A stretch of DNA of 64,000 nucleotides from the NCBI GenBank assembly GCA_035948315.1, contig DASZJG010000019.1, forward strand, positions 6,270 to 70,269, read 5' to 3'. The position numbers were made by a program, and so were the translations under genes. The notes below the pieces were generated by a model. That model was given only the letters and a program-made list of their open reading frames with translations, made no database searches and was not told the origin of the DNA. Source of the stretch: CAJCJE01 sp035948315. GTDB lineage: Bacteria > Actinomycetota > Actinomycetes > Mycobacteriales > Pseudonocardiaceae. This document shows positions 1-15,410 of the stretch, one piece after another (position 1 is the stretch's first letter; each line of letters starts with the position of its first letter).

Positions 1-2
1 CC

Positions 3-521
3 GGCTTCCTGGCAGGCGAACGCGGCAACCTGGGCGCGGCCGTGCAACAGCTGGCCACCGCGCTCGGCCAGATCCAGGGCTTCATCAACAACAACCGGAA
101 CGCGATCAAGTCCAATGTGGACAACCTGACCCAGGTGACCCAGGTACTCGTCCAGGAACGCTCCGCGCTCGCCGAAACCCTGGACGACGCGCCGCTGGCG
201 CTGACCAACCTGGTCGACTCCTACAACGCGGCCTCCGGCTCGCTCGACGCCCGCGCCGACCTCAACGACCTGAGCAACCCGCCCGCCGTCGAGGTCTGCC
301 ACCTGCTCCAGCAGCTCGCGCCGGGCAACATCCCGGCCGCGATCAAGGCGGCCTGCGACGTCATCGCACCGGTGTTGCAGGGTCTGGTGGCGTTGCCGAC
401 ACCGGCGAACATCATCGAGGACCTCCAGTCCGGCAAGATCCCGCCGCTGCCCCTACCCATCGCGGGCGTCCTGTACGCGTCGCCGAGTACTACCGGCTCA
501 ACGTCCGGAGGTGGCAAGTGA
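3..521 (+). CDS. Mce family protein, C-terminal part (probable MceD)
   Basis: The reading frame is open from the first bases of the window, so the gene begins upstream and only about 172 C-terminal residues are visible. The visible part is the helical tail typical of Mce proteins, with many Asn, Gln and Leu residues (for example QLATALGQIQGFINNN), followed by a Gly/Ser/Thr-rich end. Mce proteins form the substrate-binding ring or tube of actinobacterial lipid importers powered by YrbE/MceG. It is followed with a 4-base GTGA overlap by an MceE-type lipoprotein and then MceF, so in the usual A-to-F order it should be MceD. The N-terminal MlaD-type domain lies outside the window. Confidence 0.85.
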   Translation, partial: GFLAGERGNLGAAVQQLATALGQIQGFINNNRNAIKSNVDNLTQVTQVLVQERSALAETLDDAPLALTNLVDSYNAASGSLDARADLNDLSNPPAVEVCHLLQQLAPGNIPAAIKAACDVIAPVLQGLVALPTPANIIEDLQSGKIPPLPLPIAGVLYASPSTTGSTSGGGK

Positions 522-1717
522 TCGCCCCCCGCCGTGTCCGCAAGGTCGGCGTCGCCGTGCTGGTGGCCACCGGGCTGCTCGCCCTGACCGGCTGCAACTT
601 CGACGGCCTCTACGGCGTGCCGCTGCCCGGCGGCGCCGACCTCGGCGACCACCCCTACACGGTGCACGCCGAGTTCAGCGACGTGCTCGACCTGGTGCCC
701 GAGGCGTCGGTTCGGGTCAACAACGTGCTCGTCGGCCGGGTCGACTCGATCTCGCTGAACAAGGCCAACTGGACCGCCGACGTGACCATGGAGGTCAACG
801 GCGACGTGTCGCTGCCGGCCAACGCGGGCGCCAACCTGCAACAGTCCAGCCTGCTCGGCGAGAAGTACGTCGAACTCGTCGCGCCCCCGGCCGGCCAGGC
901 CCAGGGCAAACTGACCGCCGACACGACCATCCCGCTCAACCGGACCAACCGCAACGTCGAGGTCGAAGAGGTCCTCGGCGCGCTGTCCCTGGTCCTCAAC
1001 GGCGGCGGCGTGCAGCAGATCCAGACCATCGCCAAGGAACTCAACAGCGCCACCACCGGCAACGAGCCGCAGATCCGCCAACTGCTGTCCAACGTGAACA
1101 AGCTCAGCGGCGACCTGAACGCGCACGTCTCCGACATCACCAACGCGCTCGACGCGGTCAACCGGCTCTCCGCGACGCTGAACGGCCAGCAGGCCCAGAT
1201 CGCCAACGTGATCACCAACATCGGCCCCGGCCTTGACACCCTCAATGCGCAGAAGGACCAGCTGGTGGGCCTGTTGCAGGCGTTCAGCGCGCTGTCCGGG
1301 GTCGCGGTCGACACGGTCAACAAGAGCCAGGACGACCTGATCGCCGACCTCAAGTCGCTGGAGCCGACGCTGCAACAGCTCTCCGCGGCCGGGTCGAACC
1401 TGCCCAACGCACTACAGATCCTGCTCACCTTCCCCTTCGGCGACCAGGCGGTGCAGGGCATGCGGGGCGACTACGCCAACCTGTTCGGCACCATCGACCT
1501 GAACCTGCAAACCGTGCTGGAGAACCTGGGCCGGTCCAGGCAGAACCCGCTCTCCTCCATCACCGCGTTGCAGGGCATCACCGGCGGCACGCCGGGCACC
1601 CAGGCCAACCAACCACCCCCGCTGCCGATCCCCGGCAGCTCCACGAGCGGCGGCGCCACGTCCGGCTCCGGTGGTTTGGGCGGCATCCTCGGCCTGCTGC
1701 TGGGAGGCGGCTCCTGA
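518..1717 (+). CDS. Mce family lipoprotein (MceE/LprK-like)
   Basis: This 399-residue protein starts with a lipoprotein signal peptide: basic residues, a hydrophobic stretch, then the lipobox LTGC with the acylated cysteine at residue 26. Residues of about 40-120 form the Mce/MlaD beta-domain (TVHAEFSDVLDLVPEASVRV, then a LGEKYVEL segment). A long helical region follows, and a Pro/Gly/Ser-rich tail ends the protein. The fifth Mce protein of an operon is characteristically the lipoprotein. It is thought to anchor the transport tube to the membrane. It starts on a GTG overlapping the previous stop codon by 4 bases, and its own stop overlaps the next ATG by 1 base, so translation is probably coupled. 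Confidence 0.92.
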   Translation: MIAPRRVRKVGVAVLVATGLLALTGCNFDGLYGVPLPGGADLGDHPYTVHAEFSDVLDLVPEASVRVNNVLVGRVDSISLNKANWTADVTMEVNGDVSLPANAGANLQQSSLLGEKYVELVAPPAGQAQGKLTADTTIPLNRTNRNVEVEEVLGALSLVLNGGGVQQIQTIAKELNSATTGNEPQIRQLLSNVNKLSGDLNAHVSDITNALDAVNRLSATLNGQQAQIANVITNIGPGLDTLNAQKDQLVGLLQAFSALSGVAVDTVNKSQDDLIADLKSLEPTLQQLSAAGSNLPNALQILLTFPFGDQAVQGMRGDYANLFGTIDLNLQTVLENLGRSRQNPLSSITALQGITGGTPGTQANQPPPLPIPGSSTSGGATSGSGGLGGILGLLLGGGS

Positions 1718-2958
1718 TGATCACCAGGAAAGTTCTGATCCAGGTCCTGGTCTTCGCGGTCGTCGGCGTGCTCGCGGTCGGCTACACCGCCATGCGCTAT
1801 GGCGGCATCGGCTCCTCGATCATCAATCCCGGCTACGACGTCAAACTCGACCTGGCCTCCGGCGGCGGTATCTTCACCAACTCCGAGGTCACCTACCGGG
1901 GCGTGACCGTCGGCAAGGTCACCAGCATGCAGCTGACCCGCACCGGGCTCGAGGTCGACATGCACATCAACGACTCGGCCCCGCAGATCCCGGCGGACCT
2001 CACCGCGTCGGTCGCCGACCGCTCGGCCGTCGGTGAGCAGTACGTCGACCTGGTGCCCAACACGGACAGCGGCCCGTTCCTGGCCGACGGGTCCACCATC
2101 GAGCAGCGGAACACCGTGCTGCCGCTGCCCACCAACGACCTGCTCACCAACCTCAACGGCCTGGCCAACTCGGTGCCGGTCGGTTCGCTGCAGACCGTGG
2201 TCAACGAGCTGGACAACGGCTTCAGCGGCACCGGCCCGGACCTGCAGAAGCTGCTGGACACCGTCTCCGACTTCACCAAGACCGCGCAGAGCCAGCTGCC
2301 CGAGACCACGCAGCTGCTCGACTCCGGCAAGGTCGTGCTGGATACCCAGGTCAGCGAGTCCGGCGCGATCGAGAGCTTCAGCACCTCGCTGAACCAGCTT
2401 TCCCAGCAGCTCAAGACGTCCGACCCGGACATCCGCAACCTGATCAGCAACGCGCCGCTGGCCGGTCAGCAGATCACCGACCTGCTCACCGAGACCGGCC
2501 CGCAGCTCGGCTCGCTGCTGGCCAACCTGCTCACCACCGCCAACGTGCTGGTCACCCGCACCTCGGGCCTTGAGGAGGCGATGGTCGCCTACCCAGTGCT
2601 CGCGGGCGCGGCCGGCACGGTGATCACCTCGGACGGCAAGGCCAAGCTCGGCCTGGCGCTCAACCTGTTCGACCCGCCGCCGTGCACCAACGGCTACCAG
2701 GGCACCCAGCACCGACCGGCCAACGACACCTCGCCGGCCACGCTGAACCTCAACGCCTACTGCAACGAGGGGCCGAACAGCCCCATCGACGTGCGCGGTG
2801 CGCAGAACGCGCCCTATGGTGGAAATCCGGGCAGCGCGGTGAGCAGCGGCGGAGCCGGCCAGCAGACGCCGTCGAGCACCAACACCAGCGGCAGCGGCCT
2901 CGTGGCGACCGGCCAGAGCGTGCCCCCGATCAGCCTCGCCCAGCTGTTGGGCGTCTGA
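1717..2958 (+). CDS. Mce family protein MceF
   Basis: 413 residues. An N-terminal transmembrane or uncleaved signal segment (about residues 6-27, VLIQVLVFAVVGVLAVGYTA) precedes the Mce/MlaD domain (SEVTYRGVTVGKVTSM, then VGEQYVDLVP) and a long alpha-helical region, with a low-complexity Ser/Gly/Thr tail. It is the last of the six Mce subunits and the last one visible here. The family imports lipids such as cholesterol or fatty acids in mycobacteria. The substrate of this operon cannot be read from the sequence. Confidence 0.92.
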   Translation: MITRKVLIQVLVFAVVGVLAVGYTAMRYGGIGSSIINPGYDVKLDLASGGGIFTNSEVTYRGVTVGKVTSMQLTRTGLEVDMHINDSAPQIPADLTASVADRSAVGEQYVDLVPNTDSGPFLADGSTIEQRNTVLPLPTNDLLTNLNGLANSVPVGSLQTVVNELDNGFSGTGPDLQKLLDTVSDFTKTAQSQLPETTQLLDSGKVVLDTQVSESGAIESFSTSLNQLSQQLKTSDPDIRNLISNAPLAGQQITDLLTETGPQLGSLLANLLTTANVLVTRTSGLEEAMVAYPVLAGAAGTVITSDGKAKLGLALNLFDPPPCTNGYQGTQHRPANDTSPATLNLNAYCNEGPNSPIDVRGAQNAPYGGNPGSAVSSGGAGQQTPSSTNTSGSGLVATGQSVPPISLAQLLGV

Positions 2959-2994
2959 TCCGTGGCTGTCCGTAGTGCGATCAGGAGAGGATCG

Positions 2995-3675
2995 ATGAAC
3001 GCCGACACCGACCAGCTCGACGACACCGTCGAGACCCATGACGACGGTGTCACGCCGGCCGACGAGCCCGAGCAGGGCTCGACCCGACTGCCCCGCTTCG
3101 CCAACCCGAAACTCGGCTGGGCGTGGATCGCGGCAACGTTCATGCTCATCTGCGCCCTGCTCTTCGGCGGACTGTGGTTCTTCGCCGCACGCAGCGACAG
3201 CGTGCACACCGCCCAGGAACGCGAGGCGGTGCTCGACGCGGCCAAGCAGGGCGTCATCAACTTCACCTCGCTCGACTACAACAACGCCGCGCAGGGCCTG
3301 GCGAACTGGCAGGCATCCAGCACCGGCGACCTCGCCAACGAGTTCACCCAGGGCAAGACGCTCCAGCAGTACGAGCAGATCCTCAAGCAGGACAAGATCG
3401 TGCTCACCGGCCAGGTCCAGGCGGCCACCGTCACCGACCTCCAGCCGACCACCGCGACCGCGCTGGTGTACGTGCTGGTCACCGGCAAGTTCGGCACCTC
3501 CCCGCAGAATCCGACCTACCTGCCCATCGCCTGCGGCCTGGTGCTCACCCCGAACGGCTGGAAGATCAACAAGATCGGTGAGCCGAACAACCCGTTCACC
3601 GGCTCGTCCAGCGCCAGCGGCAGCCCGGCGCCGAGCAGCACGAGCACGCCGCCCACCAGCACGAGCGGGAAGTGA
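2995..3675 (+). CDS. Mce-associated membrane protein
   Basis: I choose the ATG at 2995 because an AGGAGAGG Shine-Dalgarno sequence lies just upstream; an in-frame upstream start at 2962 adds 11 residues. The 226-residue protein has an acidic cytoplasmic N-terminus and one transmembrane helix around residues 40-65 (WIAATFMLICALLFGGLWFF). A soluble domain resembling the SnoaL/NTF2-like fold of Mce-associated (Mas) proteins follows, then a Ser/Pro/Thr-rich tail. Such proteins follow mceF in most mce operons and are thought to stabilise the transporter. The assignment rests on topology and position. Confidence 0.8.
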   Translation: MNADTDQLDDTVETHDDGVTPADEPEQGSTRLPRFANPKLGWAWIAATFMLICALLFGGLWFFAARSDSVHTAQEREAVLDAAKQGVINFTSLDYNNAAQGLANWQASSTGDLANEFTQGKTLQQYEQILKQDKIVLTGQVQAATVTDLQPTTATALVYVLVTGKFGTSPQNPTYLPIACGLVLTPNGWKINKIGEPNNPFTGSSSASGSPAPSSTSTPPTSTSGK

Positions 3676-3686
3676 GGATCGCTCCC

Positions 3687-4598
3687 ATGCCACCGTCCCG
3701 CCGCCGTCCCCCGGCCGCCCAGCAGCCCCCGGCGCGCCGCCCGCGCGTCGCCGGCATCCGCAAGCCGGACGCCGCCTCGCCGACCCCCGAGGACGACGAG
3801 AGCCCCACCCAGATCATCCCGGTCACCTCCGCCGCGCCTCCCGCGCCCAAGGCCCGCCACGCGGACGGCTCGACCACCACCTCGGGCGCCGAGGAGTCCC
3901 TCGCCGCCCGCCGCGCCCGCCGCACCGCCGACCGCACGGTCACCGCGACGGCGTCGTCCGAACCGGAGCCCAAGGCGGAGAAGAAGGCCGAGCCGACCGA
4001 CTCGAACAAGGGCGCCCCGCGCTGGGTGTCCGCCATCGGCAGCGGCGCGCGCGGCATGGCCGACTCCACCAAGATCCTGGTGCTCGGCATCGCCGCCGTC
4101 CTGCTCGCCTGCGTCGGCGCGTTCGCCGGCCTGGAATGGCACAACACCATCAGCAACCCGACCGCGTCCAACACCGCCTACGTCGACACCGGCACCACCG
4201 CCGCCGTTGTCAACGACGTGGTCGACGCGATGCAGAAGGTGCTCACCTACACCTACGCCAACCCGAACCAGACCGCGCAGGACGCCCAGAACCTGCTCAC
4301 CGGCACCGCGCAGTGCCAGTTCAACGAGCTGTACCAGACGGTCCGCGCCCAAGCCCCGGCGCAGAAGATCACCGTGACCGCGTCGATCGACCCGAAGAAC
4401 AGCGGCGTCGAGATGATCCAGGGCGACCAGGCGCGCCTGCTGCTCATGGTCTACCAGGAGTCCACCCGAGGCTCGAACGGCCAACAGGCCACCTCCGAGG
4501 GTGTGCTCGAGGTCGGCGCCATCAAGCAGGGCGACAACTGGAAGGTCGACAACATCAGCACCTTCGGCGCCGGCAAGAACCCCGCCAACTGCAAGTAG
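3687..4598 (+). CDS. Mce-associated membrane protein, second copy
   Basis: 303 residues from the ATG at 3687, which has a GAGGA sequence about 8 bases upstream. A GTG at 3672, overlapping the previous stop, is also possible. The N-terminal 125 residues are a disordered Pro/Arg/Lys/Glu-rich cytoplasmic region. One transmembrane helix follows (ILVLGIAAVLLACVGAFAGL), then a Mas-type extracellular domain. Its stop codon abuts the stop of the convergent minus-strand gene at 4599 with no bases between them. It is the last gene of the mce operon, and I saw no hairpin terminator at the junction. Confidence 0.8.
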   Translation: MPPSRRRPPAAQQPPARRPRVAGIRKPDAASPTPEDDESPTQIIPVTSAAPPAPKARHADGSTTTSGAEESLAARRARRTADRTVTATASSEPEPKAEKKAEPTDSNKGAPRWVSAIGSGARGMADSTKILVLGIAAVLLACVGAFAGLEWHNTISNPTASNTAYVDTGTTAAVVNDVVDAMQKVLTYTYANPNQTAQDAQNLLTGTAQCQFNELYQTVRAQAPAQKITVTASIDPKNSGVEMIQGDQARLLLMVYQESTRGSNGQQATSEGVLEVGAIKQGDNWKVDNISTFGAGKNPANCK

Positions 4599-4856
4599 TC
4601 ATTCGCCGAGCAGCAGTTCGCGGAGCTGGGCGTCGTCGCTCATGTTGATCAACTCGACCAGGTCGCGATGCTGGCGGTTCAGTGCGTCGACCATCTCGGC
4701 CAGCGCCACGTCGAGAGTTCGGCCGTCGGCCGCGACCGGCAGACCAGGGATGAACACGGACCAACCGCCGGCTTCTGGCACCATCTCTGCGAACAACACG
4801 ACGCCAGTGTCGAGTACGGATACCCCTCGGCGCGAACGCGCTACTAGCCCAAGCAC
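4599..4856 (-). CDS. Small HicB/antitoxin-like protein, possibly internally shortened
   Basis: An 85-residue frame downstream of the acetyltransferase gene on the same strand. I placed the start at the GTG at 4856; a GTG at 4799 would give 66 residues. The segment GWSVFIPGLPVAADGRTLD followed by VALAEMVDAL resembles the single-domain HicB-like antitoxins that pair with RelE/HicA/PIN toxins, and the acidic end SDDAQLRELLLG also fits one of those families. Compared with the pattern I remember for such proteins, the stretch between VDAL and the SDD motif looks about 15-20 residues short. No toxin gene is adjacent. This may be a decaying antitoxin; recognition is from memory only. Confidence 0.45.
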   Translation of the reverse strand: MLGLVARSRRGVSVLDTGVVLFAEMVPEAGGWSVFIPGLPVAADGRTLDVALAEMVDALNRQHRDLVELINMSDDAQLRELLLGE

Positions 4857-4864
4857 ATTCTGGG

Positions 4865-5617
4865 TCAGTCGGTGGTGCGCCACCACCAGGTCGCCTCGGC
4901 GACCGTGCGGAAGCCCATCGACTCGTAGAGCGGCCGGCCCGCCGCGGTCGCGGTGAGGGTGGCTGGGACCTTGCCGAGGTGGTGCAGCGCCGCGGTCATG
5001 ACGGCCCGGCCGACGCCCTGGGAGCGGTGTTCGGGCAGCGTGCCGACCCAGTAGATGCCGCCCGCGACGCCGTCGTACATGGTCATGCACGCGCCGACCG
5101 GCTCGCCGTCGCGGCGGGCCAGGTAGAAGGCGACGCCGGGGTGGTCGGTCAAGGCGAGCGGGAGGGCCTCGCCGACCGTGTAGGGCTGCTGGAACTGGCG
5201 AAGCGGGAAACCGTCGACGACGACCCGTTCGACCAGTGCGATCTCGGCGGGGTCGGTGACGACGGAGGCGGCCAGCCGAGGCGTGCCGGTGACCGGGCCG
5301 GGTTCGCGGAGCATGATCGGGAGGCTATTCGGGGACAGGCCGAGGCCGGTCAGGTCGACGACGTTGTGCGGGTCCTCGACGGTGATCCGGCTGGTCCGGG
5401 GCCACGAGCCGGCCAGTTCGGTGATCTCGGCCAGGGCGTCGGGGCCGAGGTCGGGGCGCAGTATCATGATCCGCAGGCCGCTGCGCAGCGAGCCGGGCAC
5501 CCAGAACCAGCCGCGCTTGCGGATCATGGCGTTGCCCCGGGCGCTCGCCAGCGCGTCCCACCAGGCCGCCGCGTTCTCGTTGGCCACCGTCGCGCCGTCG
5601 ACGCACTCCATCTCCAT
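4865..5617 (-). CDS. GNAT family N-acetyltransferase
   Basis: About 250 residues. I choose the ATG at 5617; a TTG at 5650 is the longest possibility. The C-terminal half carries the acetyl-CoA-binding GNAT motif A (VGTLPEHRSQGVGRAVMTAA) and motif B (GRPLYESMGF), with the substrate unknown. The N-terminal half looks like a divergent, second GNAT-like half, a layout common in actinobacterial two-domain acetyltransferases. It lies divergently from rpoB across a 568-base intergenic region and is followed 8 bases later by the antitoxin-like frame, so the two may be cotranscribed. Confidence 0.8.
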   Translation of the reverse strand: MEMECVDGATVANENAAAWWDALASARGNAMIRKRGWFWVPGSLRSGLRIMILRPDLGPDALAEITELAGSWPRTSRITVEDPHNVVDLTGLGLSPNSLPIMLREPGPVTGTPRLAASVVTDPAEIALVERVVVDGFPLRQFQQPYTVGEALPLALTDHPGVAFYLARRDGEPVGACMTMYDGVAGGIYWVGTLPEHRSQGVGRAVMTAALHHLGKVPATLTATAAGRPLYESMGFRTVAEATWWWRTTD

Positions 5618-5780
5618 GGTCACGGGCTCGACGCTAGCCAACTGGAGCAAGTGGATTAAGAGCCAATAACGGGCTGGCGAACACCGCGATTGGCCCGGTT
5701 ACTGGCAGGTATTCCATAAATACGCTACGTTGATGATTCAGGCCGTGAATCGGGCGGTGTCAACCTCCGAAACGGCGTGT

Positions 5781-5802
5781 TGAGTGAGATCTGCGTCACT
5801 CA
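5781..5802. repeat. Inverted repeat, 7-bp arms, in the rpoB upstream region
   Basis: TGAGTGA at 5781-5787 and TCACTCA at 5796-5802 are perfect reverse complements separated by 8 bases. It lies between divergent genes. It could be an operator or a weak hairpin, and no family is recognised. Confidence 0.4.
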
Positions 5803-6015
5803 TTTGGCTGATCAACGGACCGTGTGCTGACCGGCGATTGATCGGCTCAGTTGACCTACTGGTGACATCCCGTTGACGTTCTGGCTGCTCAGGAGGGCTA
5901 CTGAAGGTTAAGAAGCAGTGCTCCGACCGAGTGATCGGGCTGTCACATCTTGACTGTGGGCGCGGGCGGGGTCACTCTGTCGGTGAGCAGGAGGACGGCC
6001 GGGAGGTTGACCCCC

Positions 6016-6044
6016 TCGACAGTCGTCGTCTGCACGGCTAGACT
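6016..6044 (+). promoter_or_regulatory. Candidate vegetative promoter of rpoBC
   Basis: TCGACA at 6016-6021 and TAGACT at 6039-6044 are separated by exactly 17 bases, a good match to the housekeeping sigma-factor pattern of actinobacteria. Transcription would start near 6051, giving a leader of about 135 bases before the rpoB TTG start. Confidence 0.5.
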
Positions 6045-6185
6045 GCTAATTTGCGCGGCCCTCTTTCCGCATGCCCTCCGCGTAGAGCTAGGATCTTGGG
6101 CGCCACCGCACCCTTGACAGCTATACTGTTCGGCTGCTTCACGCAACCTGACGGGATAGCTCAAAGAGTCCTGGAAGGACGCATC

Positions 6186-9677
<3,492 letters not shown>

Positions 9678-9771
9678 CCTCGCCAGGCGGGGCCGGGCGG
9701 TCCACTTCGGACTGCCCGGCCCCGGCCAGAGCCTCCTGATCCGCACCAAACGCTAGGAGAGAAGAGCAGAC

Positions 9772-13671
<3,900 letters not shown>

Positions 13672-13689
13672 ATTAGCTGACAGTCGATA

Positions 13690-13730
13690 GCGAAGGGCCC
13701 CGGCACGAAAATCGTGCCGGGGCCCTTCGC
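13690..13730 (+). terminator. Intrinsic terminator of rpoBC
   Basis: A perfect 19-bp stem (13690-13708 with 13712-13730) closes on a 3-base AAA loop. No U-tract follows, which is usual for actinobacterial hairpin terminators. Confidence 0.9.
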
Positions 13731-13747
13731 GTCGAGGAGGGCAGATC

Positions 13748-13903
13748 ATGACCAGCTACCAGCGCTGGAAGGACATCCGCGCGGCGCACGTTGAGCGTGC
13801 CGGTGGCGAGGAAGCCGTCGAGATCGGCAAGCAGGAACTACTGGCGATGTGTCTCGACCCAGCGACAGATGAACAGCAGGAGCCCCTCTCGCGTTCCTGT
13901 TAG
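13748..13903 (+). pseudogene. Truncated XRE-family antitoxin remnant
   Basis: A 51-residue frame starts at an ATG with a GGAGG seven bases upstream. Its first 33 residues (WKDIRAAHVERAGG, then EEAVEIGKQELLA) look like the N-terminal arm of HigA-type XRE antitoxins, which normally continues into a helix-turn-helix DNA-binding domain. Here the similarity stops, about 17 unrelated residues follow, and a TAG ends the frame. No helix-turn-helix or toxin gene is present, so this is probably a relic rather than a functional regulator. The family call is from memory. Confidence 0.5.
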
Positions 13904-13941
13904 CCTGCCTGTTGTTCGCCACAGACAGGGGAGGGTGCCGG

Positions 13942-14664
13942 ATGGATGCCTGGGACAAGCAGTTCGCAGCCGCGGGCCAGGCGCTCGGCCTCGCATCTGC
14001 CAATTTCAAGAAGCAGGTAGCGAACATCTGGCAGTTCGCCCCGCTCGTCTCCGAGTACGGCCATCTGATGGTGTACGCCCATGGCTGCGTCAACGGCACC
14101 TGGCAGGGCCGCAGGGCGTCGGCAACGGGCATCCGGCCGTTCGGTGGCCAGACCGACGACAACAATGTCTTCTTCACCCTGTCGAACGTGCGGCACACGA
14201 CGCTCTGGTCGGAAGGCACGTTGCTGGTGACCTCGGTCGGTTTCACCGCCGGTGCGGAGCCGTTCATGGTGGCGGCGCCCTCGGCGCCGCACACGGTCAA
14301 CGAGCACGTCACCTACGAGACGGCCAACTGGATCATTCCTGCCATCGCCGAACGATTCGGCCAGCTCCCGGTGCCGGGCGACACCAACGGAGCCTGGGTG
14401 GTGCGAGCGCCGTCCGTCGACAAGCCGACCGCGATCCTGAACGCGATCGCGCCGATGCTGCTCAGCGAGGCTCCCTACCCGTGGAAGATCGATGGCGGCA
14501 AGGCCGGCAGCCACCAGGTCGACCTGGTCCGGATCGACGTCGCCACGGAAGGCACGCCGCCGCCGTCCGCCGAACTGTTGCAGGACAGGCTGAACCGGCT
14601 GTCCCAGATGGCCGCGGTCATCGAACAGACCATGGCCCAGTTCCAGCCAGGAACCTATAAGTGA
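13942..14664 (+). CDS. Conserved-looking protein of unknown function
   Basis: 240 residues from the ATG at 13942, with GAGGGT six bases upstream; the frame is open further upstream but without a better start. No signal peptide or transmembrane segment is evident. An N-terminal helical stretch (MDAWDKQFAAAGQALGLAS) precedes a mixed alpha/beta region, and a coiled-coil-like helix closes the protein (ELLQDRLNRLSQMAAVIEQT). I do not recognise a family. It overlaps the following membrane-protein gene by 4 bases (GTGA), so the two are probably translated together and may act together at the membrane. Confidence 0.75.
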   Translation: MDAWDKQFAAAGQALGLASANFKKQVANIWQFAPLVSEYGHLMVYAHGCVNGTWQGRRASATGIRPFGGQTDDNNVFFTLSNVRHTTLWSEGTLLVTSVGFTAGAEPFMVAAPSAPHTVNEHVTYETANWIIPAIAERFGQLPVPGDTNGAWVVRAPSVDKPTAILNAIAPMLLSEAPYPWKIDGGKAGSHQVDLVRIDVATEGTPPPSAELLQDRLNRLSQMAAVIEQTMAQFQPGTYK

Positions 14665-15353
14665 CCACAACCGAGCAGCCGCCGCTGTACAGCGAGCGGG
14701 TTCAGCGGTGGATCAAGTTCAGCAGGCTGGTACGCAATCTGATCATGATCGCGTTCGGCCTCGCGCTGATCGGGATCGGCCTGGTCTACTCGTTCGTCAC
14801 GGCGTGGAGCTATTCCTGGATCGTCGGCATCGTCTTGGTCGCCGGCTACGGTTTCGGGGCGATCTGGCAGTTCCGGCCCTACGACCGCGAATGGTCGGCA
14901 GGAAAGCGCCTGCTCCTCAGCATCATCGCGTTGGCCGCCGGTCTGGTCTTCTTCGTCCAGGCGGCGCCGTCGCTCAACCTCATCGGCATGCACGCGCCCG
15001 GCACCATCACCCACTGCGAGACGCAGGACGTCATCCACCGAGGCAACGTCACCACCTGCTACGCCAACGTGCACTGGCCGGACGGCACCACGTCAGCCCG
15101 ACAAGCCACCGGCGCATTCCCGGTCGGTTCGACACACACGTTCGTCATGCCGCCCGCGTACGCCCGGTTGTTGGCCGATCAAGGCGTCGCGCAGCACTGG
15201 CCGGACGCGGTTGCCTTTGCCGGCATCTCGACGGCGGTGATCGTGCAGGCGATCTGGAGCCTGTTGTTGTTGGTGTTCAACGTCTTCCACGGATCGCCGA
15301 CCAAGCGACGCAAGATCGCGGCCGCGCTGCCACCCGGTCAACTGCCGGTCTGA
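14661..15353 (+). CDS. Predicted four-helix membrane protein, unknown function
   Basis: 230 residues. Three hydrophobic segments lie in the first 105 residues (about 27-48, 52-68 and 84-102). An extracytoplasmic domain of about 75 residues follows with two cysteines (THCETQDVIHRGNVTTCYAN) that could form a disulfide. A fourth helix (TAVIVQAIWSLLLLVFNVF) and a basic tail end it. It shares a GTGA start overlap with the preceding unknown gene. The family is not recognised; the topology suggests a sensor, an anchor or a partner of an exported protein. It is convergent with the ESX-substrate-like operon across a bidirectional terminator. Confidence 0.75.
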   Translation: MTTTEQPPLYSERVQRWIKFSRLVRNLIMIAFGLALIGIGLVYSFVTAWSYSWIVGIVLVAGYGFGAIWQFRPYDREWSAGKRLLLSIIALAAGLVFFVQAAPSLNLIGMHAPGTITHCETQDVIHRGNVTTCYANVHWPDGTTSARQATGAFPVGSTHTFVMPPAYARLLADQGVAQHWPDAVAFAGISTAVIVQAIWSLLLLVFNVFHGSPTKRRKIAAALPPGQLPV

Positions 15354-15361
15354 ACAAACGT

Positions 15362-15393
15362 CTGGGGCCCATCCGAAAGCGGATGGGCCCCAG
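15362..15393. terminator. Bidirectional hairpin terminator
   Basis: A perfect 14-bp stem (15362-15375 with 15380-15393) with an AAAG loop lies between two convergent genes and probably serves both. Confidence 0.85.
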
Positions 15394-15410
15394 TGCGTCG
15401 TGCGGTCAGC

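Larger units (their letters stand above)
5618..6185. other. Intergenic region between the acetyltransferase and rpoB
   Basis: 568 bases without a supported gene. The part up to about 5900 is less GC-rich than its surroundings and contains an inverted repeat at 5781-5802. The part next to rpoB holds the best promoter candidate (6016-6044) and a leader of roughly 135 bases. An isolated TTGACA (6114-6119) and a TATACT (6122-6127) also occur, but only 2 bases apart, so they cannot serve as one promoter. Each may belong to another promoter that I cannot complete. Confidence 0.6.

Noticed and set aside
6114..6127. TTGACA followed by TATACT upstream of rpoB as a promoter
   Set aside because: The elements are only 2 bases apart, far from the 16-18 required, so they cannot work as one promoter.
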